From the NCBI RefSeq assembly GCF_015550595.1, contig NZ_JADNBB010000021.1, positions 1-64,000 on the forward strand: a stretch of DNA of 64,000 nucleotides, read 5' to 3'. A program made the translations under genes and the position numbers. Source of the stretch: Parabacteroides goldsteinii (lineage in GTDB: Bacteria > Bacteroidota > Bacteroidia > Bacteroidales > Tannerellaceae). The notes beneath the pieces are model-generated. The model was given only the letters and a program-made list of their open reading frames with translations. It made no database searches and was not told the origin of the DNA. This document shows, piece after piece, positions 27,317-35,843 of this stretch (position 1 is its first letter; every line of letters begins with the position of its first letter).

Positions 27317-30300
27317 TCACCATAAAATAATCATTTTCTCCGTCTCAGTTGCTTCTTTCGAATGATTGGTGCTGATAGCGGCACGGTATAAATAAATGCC
27401 GGGGCGCACATGCGAACCTGCATTATTTCTCAAATCCCAATCGATCACATAGTCTTTGAACAATTCGGACGATCCTGTTTCTTCATGCTTCCAGTGCAAA
27501 CGTCCGCTAATATCGTAGACCATGATGCCGACCTTCATCTGTGTCTCAGGCCGGTTGTGTGAAAGATGGAACTTCACGCTGCCTTTGGCCGGGGTCGGAG
27601 TTGCAATCAGACGGGTGAGGAATGGTTTCAGGTCTTCCACTACTTCGAATCGGAGAGTATAAGTCGTAGGATTGTTCATTATATCCCAAACCTTAAATTC
27701 GGCTTCATGTAAACCCGGTTTCAATGCCGGAACAGCAAACCGAACAATGCCTTCTCTTTCCGAGTCTGGAACAAATTCATAGTACCGGTTTAACGTATAG
27801 TTCGTCGCCGGATTATTATCGATATTGAGTGTTATATCATGTCCGATACTACTACCTGTCACATTTATACCGCTTTTGTCCCAGAGCTTTGCATAGAAAT
27901 AAGGGGTATTATTTACCTGATTCCCACTCACAAAAGTGGAATCATTCAGAAACAAGGATCGTATTTCAGGACCTTGCGTATCATTATCCGGATCATCTTT
28001 CGTCCCATTGGCAAGGAATTTATTAAAATAACCCTGTGCATCCTCACCCGAAGTCTCGTCAAAAGCGTATAAACTCATTTTGCCGCAAGTTTTCGCTGAA
28101 TAGGAAATGTCCTTTGGTACTTTAAAGGTGAATTTGAACTTACCGTCTTTTACAGAACCGCCTCCTTCAAAAACTGTATTAAAGTAATCATGATAATAGA
28201 TCTTATTTTTATAAGGATTATTTCCCAATGTGGAATCTCTTCGGTAGCCATCCAGTATCTTTGTACGCAATTCTCCATTAAAATCGGATACAAGACTTCC
28301 TTTCGTATCTATAATATTCCCCTCCACGGTCACCCAAGCATTTGCATTAAAAACAACCGTATCTTTTTCTATCGCCGAACCGTTAATTGTCGTAACCTGA
28401 ACACGATGCTTCGGATAAGACAGCTTCAATGCCGGATCACCGATCAAGCAGAAGCCTAGTTTGCGACCATTTCCCCAATAATTTTCCGACTTTGTTTGTC
28501 TCATTACATCGCCTAATGTAAGATGTGGACTATTTTCCTTACTAAATAACAGATCCATAAACTGGCTGTTAATCGCCTTATTAATATCAGTAAAAGCAAC
28601 ACGGGAAGTAGTAAACAAAGCAATGCCTCCACTCTTTTCCCTTAAAAACACATCCTCTCCGGCAGAGGTTGCAACAGCATCAAAACGACAAAAGTCACAG
28701 GTCGCAGTGATCCATAGAGGCAAATGCTTATAGGTATATTTCAAAATATCGTTATGCTTTATCACCAACTCGTCACTCAAGCTCTCCGTATTTCCGTGAC
28801 CAACATAGTTGAGGAGAAACATACCATTTCTCAGTTTCTCCATAATCCTCTCTTCCACTTCCGGATATTTGCCACCACCTCCCAGATCTTTTTTAAAGGT
28901 ATCGAAATAGATTTTATTAGCAATATATCCCTTGGAGTTCTTATTCTCTTCCAACGTAATTGTCAATTGTTCCGTATCGACTTGATGAACAGTATCATAT
29001 TTATCAGCATTACTACCATCATCGGCAATAAAGCACAAATTATTCTTCCACATGCCTAAATCTGAGTTATTCATATAAGAAATAATCTTATCGACAACCT
29101 GTGTTGCTTGTTTTCGGGTACGGACCGGAAAACGTCCAATGCCAATATTCAATGTAGCAGTCGATGTTGGGTATTGATCCATATTACTATTATAGTTATA
29201 AATAGCATTTTCACTATTATCTTCCAAAAAACCGAAATAATCATCTGCCGGATACGAATACATATCCAATGACTCGGTCGTTTGATAGGTAAGCAACATA
29301 TTATTTCTTTCATTTTCACTCACATCCTTCCAATCTTTCGTCAGGAACCGGTTATCAAACGAACCGTCCCCAAAAAGCAGAAGATATTTAGGAGTTTTTA
29401 TGTTGTCTTTACTCCGGTCGTAAAACATTTTCATCAGACGTCGATAAGCCGTAGCATCCGGTGTTCCACTTGAAAATTCATTATAGATCTCCTCCGGAGT
29501 AAATATCCGGATAATCAAACCATCTTTCTCTTCATGCGCTTTTTGCAATCTTTCCGCTTCACTTTTAAAAGCCAAAGGGGAGATAATCACCATATCGACC
29601 CGTTCAGATCCATGCAGATTCTGATTAAGCACCTGCTGTGCCTCTTTGGCAGAAACAGACGGGATCGTTTTGTCTAACTGAATAACAACAAACTCTCTTA
29701 GCTGATTTGCTTTAGGAATTACAAATGACAAATTCGTTCCGCTCAACTCCGTCTCCATCACTTTCGGATTTAATGCGTCCGTGACATCCCACACAATCGT
29801 ATTTGAGTTGGCATTCTTTATTGTAAAACGGGACTTATGCCCTATCGACGAAACATTACGGAAAAAAGTCGGTTCATTATAAGTTTGAAGTTCTCTCTTC
29901 AGATGTACACGAATGTAATCCAGAAATGCTGTTTTATTATTTCTTTCAGAATAGTTTACTTTGATAGTAAAATTCTTGTCTTTCTTTCCTGTCCAAAAAC
30001 CATACGCTTTGGCTGACTTAGCTTTTATATAAGAAACAAATTTCTGATGACAAGAGTTTGAACCTACGCTTGGTACAGCTCCTTTCACTACATCTTCATC
30101 CCCTATCAAAAGAGTAAAATTTTTAGCCACATCTGCTCTGGCAATTAACCGGCATTCCACCACAGCATCTTCCTGTATTATACCTTCAATACTATTGAAA
30201 GGCACCGATATCGGTGACATTAACGATTCTCCAAAAAGGTCACGCCCCGAAGTATTAAGAGAAACCAAATCCTTTTCATGCAAAAGATAATCATCAAAAG

Positions 30301-30826
30301 TATCAAACCCTTCCACTGCATCTTTCGACTCAGATTTCAGGGTCTCCATTTCTTTCACATTCTGAGAAGAAGTAAGAAAATAATATCCATACTCAGAATA
30401 AGGATTATTTGTATGAACAAAGGTCTTTCTTCCACTTTGACCGGTGGTATACTGTTCATTCTTATACTCCCACTTTCTGGTTCCCCGTCCATAAAAAAGC
30501 AAGTAACCGTCTTTTCTTAACACCGGAACAGCAGGCAGATCATCTATATGAGGTTTCGAGAAATCTTCATCTAACGGCCAACCGCCATATCCGAACACAG
30601 CCACTTTCGAAGGATCGGAAAAACCCATATTCTTCAGTTCGGCATCCGTCAATTTGTAGATTCCATCTTTATCGATCGCTATCTTCACCCAGCTTCCACT
30701 ACTTAATACCGAGTTTTGGGTATACCTCTCTTTTGCAGGTAAAGAGAACGACAGGCAAAAACAAAACAGACAGACAAAACAGCTTTTCGCTAACAATCCT
30801 TTCATGTGTAGTACCATATTTTTCAA
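27317..30826 (-). CDS. porU: type IX secretion system sortase PorU
   Basis: A 1169-residue cell-surface sortase of the gingipain-type C25 peptidase family. In the type IX system, PorU removes the C-terminal signal of cargo and links the protein to A-LPS. A signal peptide ends near residue 30. The catalytic pair is visible: H677 in NYVGHGNTE and C710 in ITATCDFCRFD. A beta-rich C-terminal region (about 1085-1169, MVYDISGRLHWK to IYLYRAAIS) has the type IX signal-domain fold that PorU itself keeps. The gene seems AT-richer than its neighbours, by eye. porV is not adjacent. The start may lie seven codons later (MKGLLAK). Confidence 0.9.
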   Translation of the reverse strand: MKNMVLHMKGLLAKSCFVCLFCFCLSFSLPAKERYTQNSVLSSGSWVKIAIDKDGIYKLTDAELKNMGFSDPSKVAVFGYGGWPLDEDFSKPHIDDLPAVPVLRKDGYLLFYGRGTRKWEYKNEQYTTGQSGRKTFVHTNNPYSEYGYYFLTSSQNVKEMETLKSESKDAVEGFDTFDDYLLHEKDLVSLNTSGRDLFGESLMSPISVPFNSIEGIIQEDAVVECRLIARADVAKNFTLLIGDEDVVKGAVPSVGSNSCHQKFVSYIKAKSAKAYGFWTGKKDKNFTIKVNYSERNNKTAFLDYIRVHLKRELQTYNEPTFFRNVSSIGHKSRFTIKNANSNTIVWDVTDALNPKVMETELSGTNLSFVIPKANQLREFVVIQLDKTIPSVSAKEAQQVLNQNLHGSERVDMVIISPLAFKSEAERLQKAHEEKDGLIIRIFTPEEIYNEFSSGTPDATAYRRLMKMFYDRSKDNIKTPKYLLLFGDGSFDNRFLTKDWKDVSENERNNMLLTYQTTESLDMYSYPADDYFGFLEDNSENAIYNYNSNMDQYPTSTATLNIGIGRFPVRTRKQATQVVDKIISYMNNSDLGMWKNNLCFIADDGSNADKYDTVHQVDTEQLTITLEENKNSKGYIANKIYFDTFKKDLGGGGKYPEVEERIMEKLRNGMFLLNYVGHGNTESLSDELVIKHNDILKYTYKHLPLWITATCDFCRFDAVATSAGEDVFLREKSGGIALFTTSRVAFTDINKAINSQFMDLLFSKENSPHLTLGDVMRQTKSENYWGNGRKLGFCLIGDPALKLSYPKHRVQVTTINGSAIEKDTVVFNANAWVTVEGNIIDTKGSLVSDFNGELRTKILDGYRRDSTLGNNPYKNKIYYHDYFNTVFEGGGSVKDGKFKFTFKVPKDISYSAKTCGKMSLYAFDETSGEDAQGYFNKFLANGTKDDPDNDTQGPEIRSLFLNDSTFVSGNQVNNTPYFYAKLWDKSGINVTGSSIGHDITLNIDNNPATNYTLNRYYEFVPDSEREGIVRFAVPALKPGLHEAEFKVWDIMNNPTTYTLRFEVVEDLKPFLTRLIATPTPAKGSVKFHLSHNRPETQMKVGIMVYDISGRLHWKHEETGSSELFKDYVIDWDLRNNAGSHVRPGIYLYRAAISTNHSKEATETEKMIILW

Positions 30827-30900
30827 CTATTCAATGATCTTTTAACGCTTCCCGTTTTGTTTTATTATAAAACAGCCGGGAATTCCCAAAAGAAGTTTAC

Positions 30901-30908
30901 TAACTTTG
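30901..30908 (+). promoter_or_regulatory. -7 promoter element for the aldose epimerase-like gene
   Basis: TAACTTTG, an exact match, 34 bases ahead of the ATG at 30943. Confidence 0.65.
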
Positions 30909-30942
30909 CTTGTCTTGAAAACGATACAAAAATTATCAGAAT

Positions 30943-31818
30943 ATGAAAACATTATCAAACGACTTACTAACCATCCAGGTATCTCCCCACGGTGCGGAGT
31001 TAAGCAGCATTGTCGCCAACGCCACAGGAAAAGAATATCTCTGGCAAGCCGATCCGGCATTCTGGAAACGCCATTCACCGGTTTTGTTCCCTATTGTCGG
31101 CAGTCTATGGAATAATGAATATCGACACAATGGCATCACTTATCCGCTTTCGCAACATGGTTTTGCCCGCGACAAAGATTTCGAACTGATAAAAGAAACC
31201 GAAACGGAACTTCGTTTTAAACTGACTGAAAATGAAGACACGCTAAAACTATACCCATCCCCGTTCTATCTCGAAATCGGTTACCGCCTGGCTGGTAATC
31301 AGATAGAAATCGTATGGGTTGTGAAAAATACCGGTAGCGAAGAACTGCACTTCCAAATCGGAGCACATCCTGCATTCTATTACCCCAGTTATAATGAAAA
31401 CAGTGAAAAACGCGGTTTCTTTGCCTTCGACCGCACAGAAAGACTAAAGTATAAACTAATTCAGGAAAAAGGCTGCATAGGAAATCAGGAATATCCATTG
31501 CCATTGGATAAAGAAGGGCTGTTGCCACTGGATACACACACTTTCGACAAAGATGCTTTGGTACTCGAAAACAGTCAGGTGAAACGAGTCGATTTGCTCA
31601 ACCAGAATGGTAGCTCCTACCTCACTGTCTATTTCACTGCCCCCGTAGTCGGCCTATGGTCGCCACCTGCGAAAAATGCACCTTTTGTCTGCATCGAACC
31701 TTGGTATGGTCGTTGCGATCGGGTAAATTATACCGGTGAATACAAGGACAGAGACTGGATGCAACATCTACAACCGGGAGAGACATTCAATGCAAGCTAT
31801 CTGGTGGAGATTCATTGA
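30943..31818 (+). CDS. aldose 1-epimerase family protein (LacX-like)
   Basis: A 291-residue protein of the galactose mutarotase fold, LacX subgroup. It has the family motifs VSPHGAELSSIV, RHSPVLFPIVG, QHGFARDKDF and the substrate-histidine region IGAHPAFYYP, ending in CIEPWYGRCD. It has no signal peptide, so it probably interconverts sugar anomers in the cytoplasm; the sugar is unknown. It diverges from porU. Confidence 0.88.
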   Translation: MKTLSNDLLTIQVSPHGAELSSIVANATGKEYLWQADPAFWKRHSPVLFPIVGSLWNNEYRHNGITYPLSQHGFARDKDFELIKETETELRFKLTENEDTLKLYPSPFYLEIGYRLAGNQIEIVWVVKNTGSEELHFQIGAHPAFYYPSYNENSEKRGFFAFDRTERLKYKLIQEKGCIGNQEYPLPLDKEGLLPLDTHTFDKDALVLENSQVKRVDLLNQNGSSYLTVYFTAPVVGLWSPPAKNAPFVCIEPWYGRCDRVNYTGEYKDRDWMQHLQPGETFNASYLVEIH

Positions 31819-31850
31819 ATTTAACGGATGACAGATTGGTCTAATAGAGC

Positions 31851-31920
31851 AAAAAAAAGGCTATCCATCACGGACAGCCAATCTTCATTGTTAACCTTAA
31901 ATCTAATACCATGAAAAACA
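31851..31920 (-). ncRNA. candidate ~70-nt small RNA
   Basis: On the minus strand an exact -7 element (TATATTTG, 31926-31933) is followed after about 40 bases by a GGCTGTCC / GGATAGCC hairpin (31859-31879) and eight Ts (31851-31858), a complete intrinsic terminator. This predicts an independent transcript of roughly 70 bases with no sensible ORF. It cannot be the leader of a downstream gene, because the next gene in that direction lies on the other strand. Families of small paralogous sRNAs are reported in Bacteroides; whether this belongs to one needs a search. Confidence 0.55.
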
Positions 31921-31925
31921 CAGTG

Positions 31926-31933
31926 CAAATATA
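31926..31933 (-). promoter_or_regulatory. -7 promoter element of the candidate sRNA
   Basis: On the minus strand it reads TATATTTG, an exact TAnnTTTG match. Confidence 0.6.
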
Positions 31934-31941
31934 GTGCTTTT

Positions 31942-31960
31942 ATGTTATACAGCATAACAT
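31942..31960. promoter_or_regulatory. 19-bp palindrome over the sRNA upstream promoter region
   Basis: ATGTTAT and ATAACAT arms flank five bases. The palindrome covers the expected -33 region of the sRNA promoter, as an operator or activator site would. Confidence 0.5.
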
Positions 31961-32070
31961 TTGCAAGAAAAACGCATTCTATTAACATTATTTACCTGAA
32001 ACATGTTCTAAAACATACAAAAGCAACCATTTATTATTAGAAACTTTCTTATTTGTTAGATAAAAATGAA

Positions 32071-32096
32071 GGGGATACCCGAAACCGGACATCCCC
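32071..32096 (-). terminator. terminator of the threonine dehydrogenase-like gene
   Basis: GGGGATGTCC and GGGTATCCCC pair on the minus strand with two mismatches, followed by TTCATTTTTA. Confidence 0.65.
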
Positions 32097-32122
32097 TCTC
32101 ATCACCAAACCTCTTATATTTG

Positions 32123-33076
32123 TTATTTATCGAAACGCTCTTTCAACTTTGCAATCATATCACGAGTCATTGTATCCAGATCATAAGTCGGCTTCCAATC
32201 CCACTCTTGACGGGCACAAGTATCATCCAGCGAGTTAGGCCATGACTCGGCAATTGCCTGACGCAACGGGTCTACATTATATTCCATCTGGAAGTCAGGA
32301 ATATATTTACGGATGTTATTTGCTATAATTTCCGGATCGAAACTCATAGAAGCAATATTGAATGAGTTACGGTGTTGCAGACGGGTAGGATCGGCCTCCA
32401 TGATCTGGATAGCTGCATGTAATGCATCCGGCATATACATCATATCCATAAATGTTCCGGCAGCGATCGGACATACGAACTTCTCGCCTTTGACTGCAGA
32501 ATAATAAATATCGACAGCATAGTCGGTCGTACCACCACCCGGAGGAGTTACATAAGAGATCAATCCCGGGAAACGAACCGAACGGGTATCGACACCGAAA
32601 CGGATATTATAATAATCGCTCAGCAACTCGCCGGAAACTTTTGTTACACCGTACATTGTACGCGGGTTGCGAATTGTATCCTGCGGAGTTTTGTCTTTCG
32701 GAGTATTGTTACCGAATACACCGATCGAGCTCGGAGTAAATACAGCACAATGCATCTCACGTGCTACTTCCAGCACATTGAACAAACCACCCATACCGAT
32801 CTTCCACGCTAACTGGGGTTTTGCTTCTGCTACCGCCGAAAGTAAAGCTGCCAGATTATAAATCGTATCGATCTTATATTTAGAAACTGTCTCAGCGATC
32901 TGCTGTTCGTTTGTTATGTCAACAATGGCAGAAGGTCCCGATTCGAGCAGCTCTCCTTTAGGTTCTGCACCGGAAATATAACCTGCCACGATGTCGCCAT
33001 CATAACGTTTTCTCAACTCCATGGTTAACTCTGAGCCGATCTGACCGGTAGAACCAATAATTAATACATTCTTCAT
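32123..33076 (-). CDS. L-threonine 3-dehydrogenase, SDR type
   Basis: A 317-residue NAD-dependent short-chain dehydrogenase of the extended epimerase-like kind. The Rossmann motif is GSTGQIGSEL (8-17) and the catalytic pair is in YGVTKVSGE. This subgroup includes the SDR-type threonine dehydrogenases that oxidise L-threonine to 2-amino-3-ketobutyrate. The divergent neighbour is kbl, which cleaves that product to glycine and acetyl-CoA, and this context supports the call strongly. A generic epimerase is the alternative. Confidence 0.87.
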   Translation of the reverse strand: MKNVLIIGSTGQIGSELTMELRKRYDGDIVAGYISGAEPKGELLESGPSAIVDITNEQQIAETVSKYKIDTIYNLAALLSAVAEAKPQLAWKIGMGGLFNVLEVAREMHCAVFTPSSIGVFGNNTPKDKTPQDTIRNPRTMYGVTKVSGELLSDYYNIRFGVDTRSVRFPGLISYVTPPGGGTTDYAVDIYYSAVKGEKFVCPIAAGTFMDMMYMPDALHAAIQIMEADPTRLQHRNSFNIASMSFDPEIIANNIRKYIPDFQMEYNVDPLRQAIAESWPNSLDDTCARQEWDWKPTYDLDTMTRDMIAKLKERFDK

Positions 33077-33110
33077 TGCGTTTTATTGTCTTTTTAAGTT
33101 TTTTCCGCGG

Positions 33111-33118
33111 CAAAGGTA
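33111..33118 (-). promoter_or_regulatory. -7 promoter element for the threonine dehydrogenase-like gene
   Basis: On the minus strand it reads TACCTTTG, an exact match, 35 bases before the ATG. Confidence 0.65.
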
Positions 33119-33326
33119 TAGAGAATAAAATTGTTCCTGCATTATTTTCTTGTGTTTTTTAATACCAAAATTCAAAAAAAAATATGACCTTTGCTTCATC
33201 GGTTGACAGTTGACTATTAACAGTTGGCAGCTTACATTTATAAAAAGCTTCAAACTGTAACTTGTCTGCATCAACTATAAACAATTTCGTCTACTTGATT
33301 CAAAAATACTAACAAAAAACAATGTT

Positions 33327-34517
33327 ATGTACGGTAAACTGAAAGAATTCCTTACACAGGAACTGGCAAATATTAAAGCTGCCGGATTGTACAAAAATGA
33401 GCGTATTATTACTACGCCTCAAAGAGCCGACATTAAAGTAAATGCCGGAAGTGATGTTTTAAACTTCTGTGCCAACAATTACCTTGGTCTATCAGACAAC
33501 CAGCGTCTGATTAAAGCTGCAAAAGATGCTATGGATACTCACGGATACGGAATGTCGTCCGTTCGTTTCATCTGCGGAACTCAGGATTTGCACAAACAAT
33601 TGGAAGCTGCCATTTCCGATTATTTCAAAACGGAAGATACTATTCTGTATGCTGCATGCTTTGATGCAAACGGAGGTTTGTTCGAACCGTTGTTCGGCGA
33701 AGAAGACGCTATCATCTCCGATTCACTGAACCACGCTTCTATCATCGACGGTGTACGTTTGTGTAAAGCAAAACGCTATCGTTATGCAAATGCCGATATG
33801 GCAGATCTGGAACGTTGTCTACAGGAAGCTCAGGCTCAACGTCACCGCATCATTGCAACAGACGGCGTATTCTCTATGGACGGCAATGTTGCTCCGATGG
33901 ATAAGATCTGCGAACTGGCAGAAAAATATGATGCACTGGTAATGGTTGACGAATCTCACTCTGCGGGTGTTGTCGGTCCGACCGGCCATGGCGTGGCAGA
34001 ACAATATAATGTTTATGGAAAAGTAGATATCTTCACAGGTACATTAGGAAAAGCATTTGGCGGTGCAATGGGTGGTTTCACTACAGGTAAAAAAGAAATT
34101 ATCGACATGCTTCGCCAGCGCTCACGTCCTTATCTGTTCTCTAACTCGGTAGCACCTGCTATTGTCGGAGCCAGTCTGGAAATGTTCAAGATACTGAAAG
34201 AAAGCGATGCCCTGCATACAAAACTGATGGGTAACGTCTCTTATTTCCGCGATAAGATGCTGGCTGCCGGTTTCGATATCAAACCGACTCAGTCTGCTAT
34301 CTGCGCTGTTATGCTGTACGATGCCAAATTATCTCAGGATTTTGCAGCCAAGATGCAGGAAGAAGGAATCTATGTAACAGGATTCTATTATCCGGTAGTT
34401 CCGAAAGACCAGGCACGCATCCGTGTTCAACTATCAGCCGGACATGAAAAAGAACATCTGGATAAGGCGATCGCTGCATTTATCAAGGTTGGTAAAGAAC
34501 TGAATGTGATTAAATAA
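33327..34517 (+). CDS. kbl: glycine C-acetyltransferase (2-amino-3-ketobutyrate CoA ligase)
   Basis: A 396-residue PLP enzyme of the alpha-oxoamine synthase family, cleaving 2-amino-3-ketobutyrate with CoA into glycine and acetyl-CoA. Visible are VLNFCANNYLGLSD, DESHSAGVVGPTG and the PLP lysine in FTGTLGKAFGGAMGG. The length is normal. With the divergent dehydrogenase it forms the two-step threonine-to-glycine route. I found only an imperfect -7 element (GACCTTTG, ending near 33197), which would give a leader of over 120 bases. Confidence 0.95.
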   Translation: MYGKLKEFLTQELANIKAAGLYKNERIITTPQRADIKVNAGSDVLNFCANNYLGLSDNQRLIKAAKDAMDTHGYGMSSVRFICGTQDLHKQLEAAISDYFKTEDTILYAACFDANGGLFEPLFGEEDAIISDSLNHASIIDGVRLCKAKRYRYANADMADLERCLQEAQAQRHRIIATDGVFSMDGNVAPMDKICELAEKYDALVMVDESHSAGVVGPTGHGVAEQYNVYGKVDIFTGTLGKAFGGAMGGFTTGKKEIIDMLRQRSRPYLFSNSVAPAIVGASLEMFKILKESDALHTKLMGNVSYFRDKMLAAGFDIKPTQSAICAVMLYDAKLSQDFAAKMQEEGIYVTGFYYPVVPKDQARIRVQLSAGHEKEHLDKAIAAFIKVGKELNVIK

Positions 34518-34540
34518 ATAAACATTTTTCTATAAATAAA

Positions 34541-34576
34541 AAAGAAGCGGAACATATTTGTTACCGCTTCTTTTCT
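34541..34576 (+). terminator. terminator of kbl
   Basis: AAAGAAGCGG and CCGCTTCTTT form a ten-bp stem followed by T-rich sequence; the A-rich 5' side may let it act on the convergent small ORF too. Confidence 0.75.
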
Positions 34577-34596
34577 TTCAAACAAACCATTAACCT

Positions 34597-34767
34597 TTAA
34601 TAATTATTATCTTCCTCGCCATCCACGAGATTATTCAATTCAAACTCCAGACTTACCAGGTCCTTTTTCCATGATTTCAGGATATGGGACGGTGTATCTT
34701 TGGGAAGATTATCTATTTTCGTCTGGATATTGGATATCTCCAGTTCCAATCTTTCACGCCTGTTCAT
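34597..34767 (-). CDS. small acidic coiled protein (56 aa), hypothetical
   Basis: A short ORF starts with ATG at 34767 (MNRRERLELEISNIQTKID) and ends in the acidic tail GEEDNNY. The sequence alternates charged and hydrophobic residues with heptad-like spacing (LELEISNI, LVSLEFELNNL), suggesting a helical hairpin. It lies alone between kbl and the PHP gene, and the kbl terminator follows its stop. I do not recognise a family and see no exact -7 element. Its codon use looks native, but conservation cannot be checked here. Confidence 0.5.
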   Translation of the reverse strand: MNRRERLELEISNIQTKIDNLPKDTPSHILKSWKKDLVSLEFELNNLVDGEEDNNY

Positions 34768-34930
34768 ATCTATTTTTTATTTATCACTTGTTTAACAATC
34801 ACTCAATTAATAAACAACCGAAATTGCCAATATGTTCATCAAAAAATAGTCTGTACAACGTAAATTTTAAGCGTTCCGCTATGGCCTCATTTATTGTGGG
34901 AAGCCACTTCGATAAGATGGAAAGATTTCA

Positions 34931-34938
34931 TATCTTTG
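34931..34938 (+). promoter_or_regulatory. -7 promoter element for the PHP phosphatase
   Basis: TATCTTTG, an exact match, 33 bases before the ATG at 34972. Confidence 0.65.
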
Positions 34939-34971
34939 CATACCGAAAACAATTGACAATATAATATTTAT

Positions 34972-35817
34972 ATGCAACTTAGTAATTACCACAGTCATTG
35001 CACATTCTGTGATGGGCGTAGTACTCCTGAAGATTTTGTAAAGTTCGCTATATCGCATGGATTCCGGGCGTACGGTTTTTCATCACACTCGCCCCTACCC
35101 TTCGAAACTTTCTGGAATATGTCAAAAGATGATATGCCCGAATATCTGGCAGAAATAAGCCGGTTGAAGGAGAAATATGCAGACCGGCTGGAAATATATA
35201 CATCCCTGGAAATCGACTACCTGGATGAGACTTATAATCCTTCCATCGCCTATTTTCAGGAACTACCGTTGGATTATCGGATCGGCTCCATTCATTTCCT
35301 GCCTTTATCGGAACATCTGAGTGAAGATAATATGATGTGCATAGACGGGGCTTTTTCCGATTACAAAAATTCGGTAGACCGTTATTTCGAAGGTGACATC
35401 AGCAAACTGGTTGCCCGCTATTTCGACTCTACATTAAAAATGATCGAAGCCGGTGGTTTCGACATCGTGGGACATATGGACAAGATCTATATGAACGGAC
35501 ACAAATGCAATGATTTCTCTTTTGATGCGGATTGGTACCAGGCTCCATTCAAAGCAACCCTCGACCTGATAGCTCAAAAAGGATTAATGGTTGAAGTAAA
35601 CACCAAGAACCTGGTTAAGAAACAGCAAATATTCCCTCGGAAAGAATACCTCGGATTACTGAAAGAGATGAATATTCCGGTAATGGTTAATTCTGACTGC
35701 CATTATCCCGATCTGGTAAATGACGGACGCGAAGAAGCGTTCAAAATACTGAAAGAAATTGGTTTTAAGACAACACGGGAATTAGTAAAAGGTAGTTGGC
35801 AGGATGTTGCAATATAA
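34972..35817 (+). CDS. PHP-domain histidinol-phosphatase-like protein
   Basis: A 281-residue metal-dependent phosphatase of the PHP family, similar to Bacillus-type histidinol phosphatases (HisK/HisJ). Metal ligands appear in NYHSHCTFCDG, FSSHSP, YTSLEIDYLD, IGSIHFLP, DIVGHMDKI and NSDCHYPD. Histidinol phosphate is the usual substrate of this subgroup, but no his genes are near, so another phosphoester is possible. Monocistronic, with a terminator directly after. Confidence 0.85.
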   Translation: MQLSNYHSHCTFCDGRSTPEDFVKFAISHGFRAYGFSSHSPLPFETFWNMSKDDMPEYLAEISRLKEKYADRLEIYTSLEIDYLDETYNPSIAYFQELPLDYRIGSIHFLPLSEHLSEDNMMCIDGAFSDYKNSVDRYFEGDISKLVARYFDSTLKMIEAGGFDIVGHMDKIYMNGHKCNDFSFDADWYQAPFKATLDLIAQKGLMVEVNTKNLVKKQQIFPRKEYLGLLKEMNIPVMVNSDCHYPDLVNDGREEAFKILKEIGFKTTRELVKGSWQDVAI

Positions 35818-35821
35818 AAAC

Positions 35822-35843
35822 AAGGTGGCCCTAAGGTCACCTT
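35822..35843 (+). terminator. terminator between PHP and adenosyltransferase genes
   Basis: AAGGTG and CACCTT arms with inner CC/GG pairs form a hairpin followed by ATTTT, overlapping the convergent gene's stop. Confidence 0.65.

Larger units (their letters stand above)
31819..32122. other. intergenic region holding a candidate sRNA
   Basis: This 304-base gap between two convergent genes holds a minus-strand promoter-terminator unit (31851-31933), a 19-bp palindrome (31942-31960) and a separate terminator for the dehydrogenase (32071-32096). No protein gene is supported. Confidence 0.6.

Noticed and set aside
31911-31934. Plus-strand mini-ORF starting ATGAAAAACACAG in the sRNA region
   Set aside because: Only seven codons; the sequence is better explained as the start of the minus-strand sRNA and its -7 element.
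33190-33260. Sigma-54 (-24/-12) promoter near TTGGCAG ahead of kbl
   Set aside because: The GC of the -12 element is missing at the right distance.
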